This document shows, piece by piece, positions 35,483 to 43,883 of a stretch of 64,000 nucleotides of DNA. The translations under genes and the position numbers were made by a program. How positions within the stretch are numbered: the first letter of the stretch is position 1; each line of letters starts with the position of its first letter. The notes under the pieces were generated by a model that searched no databases, was not told where the DNA came from, and was given only the letters and a program-made list of their open reading frames with translations. This stretch comes from Peptococcaceae bacterium BRH_c4a (GTDB lineage Bacteria > Bacillota > Desulfotomaculia > Desulfotomaculales > Desulfocucumaceae). The DNA lies in contig LADN01000070.1 of NCBI GenBank assembly GCA_000961585.1, forward strand, positions 1 to 64,000, read 5' to 3'.

Positions 35483-37429
35483 CTACATGGCGATACCGCC
35501 AAACTGCAGCCGACTTACATATTTTCTCATCTGCCAGGCAATGGCCGCCGCCATAACAGAGTCATCGTTATAGCCCTTGGCCGCTCCCATCTTTCCCTTC
35601 TCATCCAGATAGGTATACACCAGCATCTCATCGGCATATATCCGGGAGGCAAACCTTATCCATGCATTCCGAACAGCCTCCTCCAACTCACCGATCATTA
35701 CCGGCTTACTCTTACTGGAGGTTACCCACCCGGGGCGCGGAGCCTTAGGACTGGACATGTTTCTGGTGTCTATTTCTTCATGGTAGTAAAGGTCGGGAGT
35801 GCCCAGATCCTGCAACCTCACCACCACGGCCAGGCCCATCCCGGTCCTTTCCACTCCCAGGGGGCCGGGGTACATCCGGGAAAGAGCATCTATCTTTTCG
35901 CCATATACCCCCGGAGCCCACTTACCTCTCAGGGTGGCCACTTCATCCAGGGTCTCGGCATCCAGAACCAGCATTTGGCAGTAGTCTGTCCCGCCACCCT
36001 CGGAGGAGTCAACCCCTTTTAAGTAGCGCCTCCCCGGGATAGGTCTCTGATAAATAGTTAACCCCCCATAGTCTTCCAGGGGGGTTGTGTTACTGGCTAA
36101 TAATATCGGACTTCCCTCGTTGTCGAATAAGAACTGAGCGTCAAAAACCGGGCTACCTGACTGCAGGAAGTTGCAATCAACCTCCTGGGCCATATCCTTT
36201 TTACTGGTATTTCGTAGCTGGGTTTCATACCACTCATCATCCCGACCGGGGAACATCCGCCAGTGAAGCTTTATGGTGTTGAAGTCGTTCTCGCCCTTAA
36301 TTGCCTTCGACCATACCTCATGGAAAAGATTTCCTACGCCGTTGGCGGTGGATAAGAGTATGGCCGCACCACCGGTAGACAGGGTATAATATGCCGCTTT
36401 CCATATGGAGGTGGCGTCTGGGATAAAGGCAGCTTCATCCATGATTAGAAGGGACAATCCCTCGGACCGGCCAGCGTTAGGATCCGAGGGCACCGATTCT
36501 ATCATGGACTCCATTTTGGTAAATTTTAAAACCTGCTCATTTTGGTGCATTTCCTTGTCTGGAACACGCAAAAAAAGCGGTAAATTTTCGTAAATATACT
36601 TGCTTTTGTTTAATAATTTAACGGCATCCTTCTCTTTTTTGGAGATCATAAGGACTTTTTTGCCGAAATTAAACAGTACGATGTGCAGGGCATCCCCGGC
36701 CACCAGCCAGGAAATGCCCATTTGCCTGGGCTTAAGAATTACATTAAACCGGTAATCGTCAAAATCATCCAGGGCATCCCGCTGATATTCAAAAAGGTGA
36801 AAGCGTATTTTACCCTGAACCGGGTCCAGCATATATGCGTAGGTGTCGAGAAAATACTTCTTGTCAACCACGCACCGCATAAACTCCTGCATTTCCTCAT
36901 TGTTGATTGGGCCTGCGGGGCCTTCCCGGCGTACATGTATTGGGAAACCGGAGGTACGGCGCTTGCCGGGGCCGGGGGGAAGAATTGAGAGTTCTGGGAT
37001 CGTAGGATGGGATTCAGGTTGATTTTCCTCTTTTTCCGCCTTTTCTGCTTGCTGCCTGGCCATTGCCACCTCTGCGACCTGCATATTTATTCTCTTTATG
37101 CAATCGGGGCATTTCTTCTGGTTTACATTAACTGGAGTGAATTCCTTTCCGCAGTCTGGTTCAGGGCATGCGATGGCGCGCTTTTTTTGACGGCGACCAT
37201 CTGGGCCGATTTCCATTTTGGGGGGAGGAATTTTTTCTTTTATTGCCTTCTTGGCGGCGACTGATTTAGGCGCCTCTTTAGTTGGCTTGATTGTGCGGTT
37301 GGGTGTCCTGTTGGGGGTGGGTAACTGATTGGCCTCCTGATTTTCGATTGGGGGGCGCTGTTTCATTCTGGCGGCGAGGCTGAATAATGTGTCGTCGTTG
37401 CTGCTGTTATTGCGATTGTGATTGTTCAT
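35483..37429 (-). CDS. Terminase large subunit with N-terminal zinc-finger extension
   Basis: About 648 aa. The packaging ATPase has a Walker-A-like LKPRQMGISW and Walker B LLIMDEAAFI; the RNase-H-like nuclease begins at KGVDSSEGGGTDYC. The first 160 residues are an extra region, Asn/Pro/Lys-rich, with CPEPDCGKEF and KKCPDCIKR forming a likely zinc site. ATG at 37429 is taken as start because the preceding gene ends at 37467; the frame is open further upstream. Confidence 0.9.
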   Translation of the reverse strand: MNNHNRNNSSNDDTLFSLAARMKQRPPIENQEANQLPTPNRTPNRTIKPTKEAPKSVAAKKAIKEKIPPPKMEIGPDGRRQKKRAIACPEPDCGKEFTPVNVNQKKCPDCIKRINMQVAEVAMARQQAEKAEKEENQPESHPTIPELSILPPGPGKRRTSGFPIHVRREGPAGPINNEEMQEFMRCVVDKKYFLDTYAYMLDPVQGKIRFHLFEYQRDALDDFDDYRFNVILKPRQMGISWLVAGDALHIVLFNFGKKVLMISKKEKDAVKLLNKSKYIYENLPLFLRVPDKEMHQNEQVLKFTKMESMIESVPSDPNAGRSEGLSLLIMDEAAFIPDATSIWKAAYYTLSTGGAAILLSTANGVGNLFHEVWSKAIKGENDFNTIKLHWRMFPGRDDEWYETQLRNTSKKDMAQEVDCNFLQSGSPVFDAQFLFDNEGSPILLASNTTPLEDYGGLTIYQRPIPGRRYLKGVDSSEGGGTDYCQMLVLDAETLDEVATLRGKWAPGVYGEKIDALSRMYPGPLGVERTGMGLAVVVRLQDLGTPDLYYHEEIDTRNMSSPKAPRPGWVTSSKSKPVMIGELEEAVRNAWIRFASRIYADEMLVYTYLDEKGKMGAAKGYNDDSVMAAAIAWQMRKYVSRLQFGGIAM

Positions 37430-37466
37430 GGGTAGGAACCACCCGCCTTGCTTTCTGGGGAGTGAA

Positions 37467-37697
37467 CTATTCTGGCTTTGGTACGATATATTTTGCACGG
37501 CACCTGGGGCAGGTTCCAGTGCATAATCCCTTTACTTCTTCTGGCTCCCCGCAGATCAACTTCTCTCCGCAGTTTTTGCAGTGCCAAATATCTAACTCTT
37601 TTAGTCTGTCGATAATGGCACTTATCCCATCACGGAAAACTTCAAGTTGTTTTACTGTATAGCCACTAAACCAAGTAACCTCAATATTATTTAACAT
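37467..37697 (-). CDS. Small zinc-finger protein (Com-like)
   Basis: 76 aa. The N-terminal half is helical (LEVFRDGISAIIDRLKEL). The C-terminal half has two CxxC pairs (CKNCGEKLICG and CPRCRAKYIV) as in Com-like phage proteins. Directly upstream of the large terminase on the same strand. Confidence 0.65.
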   Translation of the reverse strand: MLNNIEVTWFSGYTVKQLEVFRDGISAIIDRLKELDIWHCKNCGEKLICGEPEEVKGLCTGTCPRCRAKYIVPKPE

Positions 37698-38367
37698 AAA
37701 GAGCCTCCTTCTGGGGTGGATTTTTAATTATTCTTGATGTTTTTGATTTGTTTTTTATGTAGCCCTTTTTGTGGGAGGGCCAATCCCATGCTCAAGCCCA
37801 ACCTTATTCCACTGCCGGAGCACTCGACAGGGCGGAGGTAGGTGCAGGGCTGTGCCGTATTCTTGGCCATGCGGCGGCCAATACCCCAATGACTACCTGC
37901 ACCACTTTCGGACTACGGCGGTCCGCAGGAAGGGCGTTCTAAGTGTGATGGCTTAGTTAAGGTTAGGGGTCGAAGTAAGTTGGTTGTATGGGACGTGACT
38001 GCGTGAGTCGAAGTCGAAATATGGTAAATTATGGGGGCAATTTTGAAAAATGGTCATCGCGTTGTTTGTGGCTCTCTGCGGGCCGAAACCCCCTCCCCCC
38101 TTTGCTTTTTTGGGGTGGGGGGGGTGGACAGGCTAACGAGTGGCCGGGGCCTGAATATGTGGTCAACCCCGGGCCAGGCAGTCATATGTAGCCAGGACGG
38201 CCAGGCTATGAGGTCACACATGACCACCAGGCCCGGCCAGATAAAGGCAAATAAAAAGCACCACTACCACGGAGCGGAAATGGCACTTTGTAGAGCTGAA
38301 TAGAATACCGAAGATATGGTATTGTCGGTATTCTGGCTATGCGGGGGGTGATATTGGCCTATATCGA
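37698..38367. other. Structured non-coding gap between the terminase genes
   Basis: About 670 bp in which no gene on the minus strand and no convincing one on the plus strand is seen. Several inverted repeats are present: GGTGCAG/CTGCACC (about 37837 and 37897), GGTCA/TGACC (about 38212) and AGAATACCGA/TCGGTATTCT (38302-38311 and 38325-38334). The last is a perfect 10-bp repeat with a 13-bp spacer. The position between small and large terminase genes fits a packaging (cos/pac) site or an RNA element; neither is shown. Confidence 0.45.
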
Positions 38368-38865
38368 CTATGCGCAGGGCACACTGCCGGCCTTTTTGAT
38401 TGCCTTTTTTGTCTCGTCCCTGACTACTCCATGCGCCGCATCCTGGGCCGCCTTGATCATGGCCTCGCGATCTGCGTCGGATGATATCTTTTCGGTCCTG
38501 TTTGTGGCCTCGCCCATGGCCAGTGCCAGCTTGTCAAAGAGGATACCTGTCGCAGTGGCGATGTCCTTGAAGGATGCATCTTTGAGCTTTGTATCTAATT
38601 GGGCGAGGAATTTCATAGCCAAAAGCCAGCCCGCCTCAATGAATTCACGCTTCTTTTGAATTCTCAAGTCCCGTAGATAGTCAGCTGTCATGCTGGATGC
38701 ATCCCGGGCGGGTTCTTCTCTTCTTTCTTCCCATGTGCCTATGGTGGAGGGCGGAATTCCCATAGCGGCCCCTACCTGTGTGGGCGAACCGGTCACATGA
38801 TAGGCTTCCAAGGCTATCTCCTTCACCTCTTCAGGGTATGATTTTTTATCTTTTCTGACTCCCAC
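38368..38865 (-). CDS. Terminase small subunit-like protein
   Basis: About 165 aa with an N-terminal HTH (EEVKEIALEAYHVTGSPTQVGAAMGIPPSTIGTWEE), helical middle (LAMKFLAQLDTKLKDASFKDIATA) and charged tail. This is the usual design of small terminase subunits that bind the packaging site. First gene of the leftward late operon. GTG at 38865 is favoured over 38874 because GAGGGGGG lies eight to nine bases upstream. Confidence 0.75.
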   Translation of the reverse strand: MGVRKDKKSYPEEVKEIALEAYHVTGSPTQVGAAMGIPPSTIGTWEERREEPARDASSMTADYLRDLRIQKKREFIEAGWLLAMKFLAQLDTKLKDASFKDIATATGILFDKLALAMGEATNRTEKISSDADREAMIKAAQDAAHGVVRDETKKAIKKAGSVPCA

Positions 38866-38874
38866 GCCTACCAC

Positions 38875-39162
38875 CCCCCTCTATGTATATTATGTATAAA
38901 ACCATGCATAAACTTCCCCACAAAAAAAAGACCTCTATATCATAAAAGCCTTATGTTTATTGGTATTTATTTACCATTAAATATATTCTTCCCTGGATAG
39001 ACCCATGTATATTTATTCATTATTATTGTATATCTTTTTTTACTTATACTTATCCCACAATAATATATTTATAACTAATAATACTCCTCTACCCCCAGAA
39101 AGTAAACACATTTTTTCATTATTCCCGCCTCCAAGAAAAAATATTTTTCGTTTTACCGAACC
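38875..39162. promoter_or_regulatory. AT-rich divergent control region, late operon side
   Basis: About 290 bp, very AT-rich, without a gene. It lies between the leftward late operon and the rightward early operon, so the late promoter should be here. TGGTA (38961-38965) and TACCA (38972-38976) form a small palindrome. No clear sigma-70 consensus was found on the minus strand, which fits activation by a phage factor such as the ArpU-like protein at 43863. Confidence 0.4.
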
Positions 39163-39192
39163 TTGACACATTGTAATAACGTAACGTATCAT
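39163..39192 (+). promoter_or_regulatory. Promoter 1 of the rightward operon
   Basis: TTGACA (39163-39168), 18 bases and TATCAT (39187-39192). Two tandem TAACG units (39177-39186) lie in the spacer; the same 5-bp unit occurs inverted in promoter 2 at 39551. Confidence 0.65.
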
Positions 39193-39228
39193 ATATTAAA
39201 TAATCCCCCAGAAAGGAGCCCACCACAC

Positions 39229-39411
39229 ATGTCAGCCGCCGAACCAAAAATAAAATTCCCCCTCGACCTCACCGCCTGGCAACAGGAAAAGCTGTCCCGG
39301 GCCGCCGCCGTACACGGAACAACCAAAAAGGGCCTGATATTTTCGGCCCTGAAAAAAGCATATGGGATAGACCTGGATCAAAAAGACCCCACCACCACCA
39401 CTCCAAAATAA
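39229..39411 (+). CDS. Small putative DNA-binding protein
   Basis: 60 aa. IKFPLDLTAWQQEKLSRAAAVHGTTKKGLIFSALKKAYGI has the strand-helix-helix spacing of a ribbon-helix-helix regulator. It lies between two promoters that share TAACG operator repeats and is a natural candidate for their repressor. The ATG at 39229 follows GAAAGGAG. Confidence 0.6.
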   Translation: MSAAEPKIKFPLDLTAWQQEKLSRAAAVHGTTKKGLIFSALKKAYGIDLDQKDPTTTTPK

Positions 39412-39542
39412 AATTCCCCACATCCCGGAAAGATTTTTCAATCCATTTTTCTCCAACCCGGAAACGCCCGCCGTTCCTGGGTTTTTCTTTTTCCTCTTTT
39501 CCTATTTCCCCGTAAATAATTAAATATTTTTTCGGTATTCTA

Positions 39543-39571
39543 TTGACACACGTTACGTTACGTTATATAAT
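39543..39571 (+). promoter_or_regulatory. Promoter 2 of the rightward operon, consensus match
   Basis: TTGACA (39543-39548), 17 bases and TATAAT (39566-39571) match the sigma-70 consensus exactly. The spacer is almost wholly three tandem CGTTA units (39551-39565), the reverse complement of the TAACG units in promoter 1. Such a strong promoter with an operator inside is probably tightly repressed in the lysogen. Confidence 0.8.
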
Positions 39572-39594
39572 AGGAACATAGAGAAAGGAGCACG

Positions 39595-39747
39595 ATGACA
39601 CACGACACCAACCCCACCGACACCGGCCAACAAAACCGGCGAAACCCACCGCACACGGACCGGCCAGCAGAAAGGCCAGGACCGGCTGAATATAGAGAAC
39701 CACCCAAACCCGGGACCGGAGAAGCCAGGCATGAGGCCGGCCAATGA
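39595..39747 (+). CDS. Small hydrophilic protein, first ORF after promoter 2
   Basis: 50 codons starting ATG ACA CAC, eight bases after GAAAGGAG and 23 bases after the -10. The product is Pro/Arg/Thr-rich and probably unstructured (NRRNPPHTDRPAERPG). No family is known. Overlaps the next small ORF by 17 bp. Confidence 0.5.
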   Translation: MTHDTNPTDTGQQNRRNPPHTDRPAERPGPAEYREPPKPGTGEARHEAGQ

Positions 39748-39880
39748 AACGGAGATAACCGGAGGAAGCAACAGCCGAACGAGGAGCGCGCCTGCGGGAA
39801 GGGTTAGAAGATTCACCACCCAGAGAGATTTGTTTCCCTGTGCTGGTCCTGAAAATTTGTTGGCCGACAGATGGAAATAA
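39731..39880 (+). CDS. Small basic protein
   Basis: 49 codons from ATG at 39731 (GGAG site upstream) to TAA at 39880. The N-terminal half is low-complexity; the C-terminal GRVRRFTTQRDLFPC and ENLLADRWK look like a conserved short motif. Function unknown. Confidence 0.45.
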   Translation: MRPANETEITGGSNSRTRSAPAGRVRRFTTQRDLFPCAGPENLLADRWK

Positions 39881-39901
39881 ATAAGCCGGGGAGGTTTTAA
39901 T

Positions 39902-40117
39902 GTGTACAAGGAAACCCTGAAAATCAGTCAAAAAAGGGCAGAGGAAATTGCCCAAAAGTTTACCGAGGAGGTAAAGCACCTTCTTAATTCCGGGGCAATT
40001 GACAGAGAAATTCACAATCGCGGCCTCCTGTTTGGTGTGGCACTGGAAAACATAGCCGATGGATTTTTGAGGGGGGAACGAAAAACCGGGGAATATAAAA
40101 ACCTTAAATATTTCTAA
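39902..40117 (+). CDS. Hypothetical helical protein
   Basis: 71 aa from GTG (39902) after GGGGAGG. Amphipathic helices (ISQKRAEEIAQKFTEEVKHLL) suggest a small regulatory or antirepressor-like protein; no family recognised. Confidence 0.55.
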   Translation: MYKETLKISQKRAEEIAQKFTEEVKHLLNSGAIDREIHNRGLLFGVALENIADGFLRGERKTGEYKNLKYF

Positions 40118-40209
40118 GCCGAAAGGGTTTGAAAAAATCAAAATTAAAACCCACCCCCTAAAAAACTGAATATGGTAAAATAAATCAAAAAATGGGAGGT
40201 ATTTTAAAA

Positions 40210-40557
40210 ATGGAAAAAATCAACTGGAAACATCTTATTGAGGGCAAAAGGGGAGAACTGGAAACCGCCATAATAAAGCAGTGGAAGCTCATGCTCGACG
40301 AGCCCGAAACCACATCAATGAGAGCCGTTGTATTGCTTTGGGACGATGGAGACGTAACAACCGGCTACCGTGACCAAAACAGCTTTAGCCAGGGCGAACA
40401 TGATGGTACAGCAATCTGCATAGCAAGCTTCGGCAGCACCAAAGACGAGTGCATGGATGAATTTGACAGTGCTGACGAGTATAGGAAATTTATAGAGAGA
40501 GAGTACCTCGTTGATGTTGATGATATACTTGACATGGCAATCGCAGACATAGGTTAG
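40210..40557 (+). CDS. Hypothetical acidic protein
   Basis: 115 aa, acidic (pI low from many Asp/Glu), beginning MEKINWKHLIEGKRG. The ATG at 40210 is chosen because GGGAGG lies just upstream. RAVVLLWDDGDVTTGYRDQNS suggests a small alpha/beta fold. Unknown function; DNA-mimic acidic proteins are one possibility. Confidence 0.55.
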   Translation: MEKINWKHLIEGKRGELETAIIKQWKLMLDEPETTSMRAVVLLWDDGDVTTGYRDQNSFSQGEHDGTAICIASFGSTKDECMDEFDSADEYRKFIEREYLVDVDDILDMAIADIG

Positions 40558-40646
40558 TGTCTGCGGCCAGCCGGGAGCCTATCCCGGCAGAATACCAAAA
40601 TTTCATATCCCGTCCGCCCGGGGACGTTAAAAAGGTGTTAGGCCGG

Positions 40647-40693
40647 GTGCGGAGGCCAGGAAGCCCACATCTAAAACTTCCTGGCCTCCGCAC
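40647..40693 (+). terminator. Strong terminator-like hairpin
   Basis: A perfect 17-bp stem (40647-40663 with 40677-40693) followed by ATTTT. It separates the first small genes from the DUF3560 gene and probably reduces read-through. Confidence 0.7.
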
Positions 40694-40718
40694 ATTTTAA
40701 AAGGGGGTATCAATTATT

Positions 40719-41990
40719 ATGCCTAAAAAGTACATCCGTAACATGGAAACCGGCAAAATAGAGCTCCATTTTCAAAAAGCAGAATACCAGGCCATGCCGG
40801 AAGCCCAGAAAAAACAGCTAAAAAGTAATTTCCTTTTTAGCGGCACCTCTAAAGCATGGGTAAGTCGTTGCAAGGATCCTAGCCTCTACCACGCCATACA
40901 AACGGCCAAGGCGCTGGGCTTTACCGACGAGGAGCGCACCGGGGAAAGGTTATCTTTTGCCGAGCAGCAGGAGCGCAAAGCAGAGCGGGCAGAGGCCCGG
41001 GCGGAGAGATTTGAGGGTTACGCCGATAATGCCACAAAGAGAGCGGAAAGCCTGCAAGCCGAGTTTAACGAGTGCCGGAAGGATTGGAGTTGGCTAACTC
41101 AGCCGATCATGTCCGGCCATGCCGGCAGTCAGCGGTTCGGGCGGCAGCGGGAAAAAATCATGGCCAGGTATGACAAGGGTTTTGAGGAGTACAGAAAATC
41201 GGAATATTTCAGGGACCGGGCAGAAACTGCCAGAGCCACCGCAGAACAGAAAAAAATGACTGACCGGTTTTACCTCAACAATAGGATCAAGGAATGCGAA
41301 AAGAATATTAAGGCACTGACCGGAAACACCGTCCACTATGAGCAGCTTTTATACAACATTGAAAACGGCATTAAAAACGACTCACTATATGACCAATACA
41401 CCCCGGAACAGATCGGCCAATGGTTTACCGACACCCTGGAGCGCATAGAGGCCGAAATTGATAAGCAGGCATATTTTCAAAATGCCCTGGACGAAATCGG
41501 CGGTATCATTTATAACCGGGAAAACATCAAGCCTGGCTATATTATTAAAATCAGGGGCGATGGCTGCCGGGTTATCAAGGCAAACCCCAAGACCGTGGAA
41601 GTTCGCATTATATCCGGCGGGGCGGCCGGCATGGTTTTAACTTATGACTATTCAGAGATTCAGGGAATTATCAAGGCCGAAGAAGTAAAGCCGAAGCAGG
41701 AAGCCGAGCCACACCCCTACCACGAAGGGGAAATACTTGTTCGGTGTAATGCGGGAGGAAACAGGATTTTAGGTGCCTATCAAATTATAGCCCGGACTGA
41801 TAAAACTATTCAAATTCAACAAATCCAGGTCAGCGAAAACAAGCCCATGCCTGGCGTGTTTATCCCTGGCAGCAATCCCCAGCGCAAAAAGCCGACAGTG
41901 AGAAAATACACCAATGAATGGACCGTGTACGACGAAAACGATTGGCAGCTTTACAAATATTCTGAGCCCGTAGAGTCAAAAGCCTGCTAA
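40719..41990 (+). CDS. DUF3560 domain protein
   Basis: 423 aa. The Arg/Glu-rich helix SFAEQQERKAERAEARAERFEG, then QPIMSGHAGSQRFGRQREKIMARYDKG and YFRDRAETARATAEQK match the DUF3560 pattern of plasmids and phages. Residues about 275-320 and 345-400 look like small beta barrels. Role in phage biology is unknown. Confidence 0.75.
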   Translation: MPKKYIRNMETGKIELHFQKAEYQAMPEAQKKQLKSNFLFSGTSKAWVSRCKDPSLYHAIQTAKALGFTDEERTGERLSFAEQQERKAERAEARAERFEGYADNATKRAESLQAEFNECRKDWSWLTQPIMSGHAGSQRFGRQREKIMARYDKGFEEYRKSEYFRDRAETARATAEQKKMTDRFYLNNRIKECEKNIKALTGNTVHYEQLLYNIENGIKNDSLYDQYTPEQIGQWFTDTLERIEAEIDKQAYFQNALDEIGGIIYNRENIKPGYIIKIRGDGCRVIKANPKTVEVRIISGGAAGMVLTYDYSEIQGIIKAEEVKPKQEAEPHPYHEGEILVRCNAGGNRILGAYQIIARTDKTIQIQQIQVSENKPMPGVFIPGSNPQRKKPTVRKYTNEWTVYDENDWQLYKYSEPVESKAC

Positions 41991-42015
41991 GGGTTAAGCC
42001 GAGAATCCCGGCAAA

Positions 42016-42042
42016 CCGAGGACCATGTTTTTTGGTCCTCGG
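42016..42042 (+). terminator. Hairpin after the DUF3560 gene
   Basis: CCGAGGACC (42016-42024) pairs with GGTCCTCGG (42034-42042) around a T-rich loop. No T-run follows. Confidence 0.5.
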
Positions 42043-42090
42043 TCCAGTTTAAAGGCTATCCAAAAACATTAACCAGGGAGGTTTTAAATC

Positions 42091-42966
42091 ATGGCCAAAT
42101 TAAACATAATACAATTCCCCACCGGCGGCCGCGCTGGCCTGCAACCGGCTATAACTCAAAATATGGCCCTGGCAAATAAGGCTTTTGACCTCACCCCGGA
42201 GCAACAGATCAACCTTGCCCGGGCTTTTCTGGAAGCTATTGCCGAGCCTCTGACAATTCCGCGCCCACCGGTAACACCCACTCCAACCACCCCACCAACC
42301 CGGGGCCGCGACTACAGCACCAAAGAATTTAAAGGTTGGTCCGTGGGCCAAATTGTGCAGCTTAATGAATCCCGAGGCCTCTGGAAAATAACCCGGATTG
42401 AGGTCCATGTATTCCCTGACCATTTTCCTAATAACCCGGAAATGGCCGGCCAAGAAATGGCCCACATCCACATAAGCGGCCTCAAAAAGGACGGCACACT
42501 CAATAAATATAATACCAGTGTGCAGCCAGAGAAACTTCTCACCCTGGAGGAGAACCAACCCGACACCGACAAAGACGGAAAAGCAGCCGCACAAAAGGCC
42601 GCCGAATTATACCACCCTGGCGGGTTCGCTGTAACTGATTTATGTAGTACTGACTGTGAATCCCTGGTATATGTAGATTCTGTCACCAAGACCGGCCGCG
42701 TCAAAATAAGAAAAATATATGTAACCCGGGGCGAGGCTGCCAAGATGATCAGAAATCAGAGGACCGGGCAGGAAGTTGCAAGCATGGAAACGAGTGTTAT
42801 TGATGTGGAGAAGTTGGAATATAGGTTCATGGAAGGACGGGAAAGGGGATCGGTAGAGACTCAGATTTTTACACCCAGGCTTTATTCCGGGGAATGGCAT
42901 TGGTGGAGTGGCAAATATGTCACCCTGGAGCCGTTTAAAACTGAGTTGACGAGGTTGCTGGATTAA
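42091..42966 (+). CDS. Hypothetical protein of the rightward operon
   Basis: 291 aa, not recognised. After a Pro/Thr-rich linker (about residues 58-72) two similar segments follow (WSVGQIVQLNESRGLWKITRI and ACTDCESLVYVD-like region with VRKIYVTRGEAA), so a duplicated small beta domain is possible. AGGGAGG precedes the ATG. Confidence 0.6.
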   Translation: MAKLNIIQFPTGGRAGLQPAITQNMALANKAFDLTPEQQINLARAFLEAIAEPLTIPRPPVTPTPTTPPTRGRDYSTKEFKGWSVGQIVQLNESRGLWKITRIEVHVFPDHFPNNPEMAGQEMAHIHISGLKKDGTLNKYNTSVQPEKLLTLEENQPDTDKDGKAAAQKAAELYHPGGFAVTDLCSTDCESLVYVDSVTKTGRVKIRKIYVTRGEAAKMIRNQRTGQEVASMETSVIDVEKLEYRFMEGRERGSVETQIFTPRLYSGEWHWWSGKYVTLEPFKTELTRLLD

Positions 42967-43013
42967 TTTCCGGCAGCCTCATGTAATTTTAAAAAGAGGA
43001 GGTTTAAATAACC

Positions 43014-43664
43014 ATGCCCAGACCATTAACCACCACCCAGAAAGGCGCCGACCCCGACAAGTCCAAAAAGCGCAAGCCCCAGCGCCTCCCCAAAGTCATT
43101 TCCAGGGAGGAGGCAAAATTGATCCTCTCCCTCCCCAACATTAAAACAAAGATCGGGCTGCGGAACCGGACGATCCTGCAGGTATTATACCGCCAGGGAT
43201 TGAGGGTTCAGGAACTTTGCAACCTCACCCTTAAGGACGTTGACACCCAGCAGGGATTCATTTATGTCCAGGCTGGCAAAGGAAATAAGGACAGAGTAAC
43301 TCCGATGGACCCGGAAACTATTCTATGGTGTAAAAAATGGGCAGAAAAGCGCCCTATGGAAACAAATTGGTTCTTTCCCTCCCTGCAGGGTACTGCCTTA
43401 GACCAGAGGTATATTAGGGCCATGGTGGCGGATTATGGTAAAAAGGCGGGGGTTTATATTCAGGATGGGAAAAAGCAGAAAAGTGTTCACCCGCATTGCT
43501 TCAGGCATACATGTTTTACTGAGATGTTGGAAGAAAATTTTGTACTGACAGATATACAGCAAATGGCCGGCCACAGCGATTTAAAGACAAGCTGCATATA
43601 TCTCCATGTACGTCCCCATGCCCTGGCCGCTAAAATTAGGGCAAGGCAGGGGGTTGACGTATAA
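43014..43664 (+). CDS. Short tyrosine recombinase (phage integrase family)
   Basis: 216 aa. The catalytic domain is complete: Arg in RQGLRVQELCNL, Lys in GKGNKDRV, HCFRHTCFTE for the His/Arg pair, GHSDLKT and the nucleophile Tyr in SCIYLHV. There is no N-terminal core-binding (SAM-like) domain, only a basic 30-residue leader. It also lies about 34 kb from the chromosome junction. It may be a resolvase/Xer-like enzyme or a reduced integrase. Confidence 0.85.
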   Translation: MPRPLTTTQKGADPDKSKKRKPQRLPKVISREEAKLILSLPNIKTKIGLRNRTILQVLYRQGLRVQELCNLTLKDVDTQQGFIYVQAGKGNKDRVTPMDPETILWCKKWAEKRPMETNWFFPSLQGTALDQRYIRAMVADYGKKAGVYIQDGKKQKSVHPHCFRHTCFTEMLEENFVLTDIQQMAGHSDLKTSCIYLHVRPHALAAKIRARQGVDV

Positions 43665-43771
43665 TGGTTGACAATAGCAGTCAGGAAAATTCTTTCAACT
43701 CCACCGCCCGCCTCATCTTCTCCCTGCTCTTTGTGGCAGGGATTTTTTTGGGGTTGGTGGCGGGGAAGTGA
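43664..43771 (+). CDS. Small single-TM protein coupled to the recombinase
   Basis: 35 aa from an ATG that overlaps the recombinase stop (TAATG). About 17 polar residues precede one hydrophobic helix (LIFSLLFVAGIFLGLVAG). Translational coupling and the clean TM pattern support a real small gene; function unknown. Confidence 0.55.
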   Translation: MVDNSSQENSFNSTARLIFSLLFVAGIFLGLVAGK

Positions 43772-43791
43772 GGAAGGCAGAAGGGGAAAAG

Positions 43792-43832
43792 AAATACCGG
43801 GGAACTTTTTTGATTGGGGTTCCCCGGTATTT
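43792..43832. terminator. Bidirectional terminator between convergent operons
   Basis: AAATACCGGGGAAC (43792-43805) pairs perfectly with GTTCCCCGGTATTT (43819-43832). It ends the rightward operon and the leftward replication operon. Confidence 0.8.
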
Positions 43833-43850
43833 AACTCACCTTTAAAAGTT

Positions 43851-43883
43851 GCTACTTTTTTGCTACTTTTGTGCTACTTTTTT
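43851..43883. repeat. Three tandem 11-bp repeats
   Basis: GCTACTTTT starts at 43851, 43862 and 43873, an exact 11-bp period. It overlaps the 3' end of the ArpU-like gene. Arm-type sites of tyrosine integrases are similar in size, but the period of one helical turn may also be chance in an A/T-rich stretch. Confidence 0.5.

Noticed and set aside
37771-38303. Plus-strand open frames between the terminase genes
   Set aside because: They lack ribosome-binding sites, overlap one another and have biased, non-protein-like composition.
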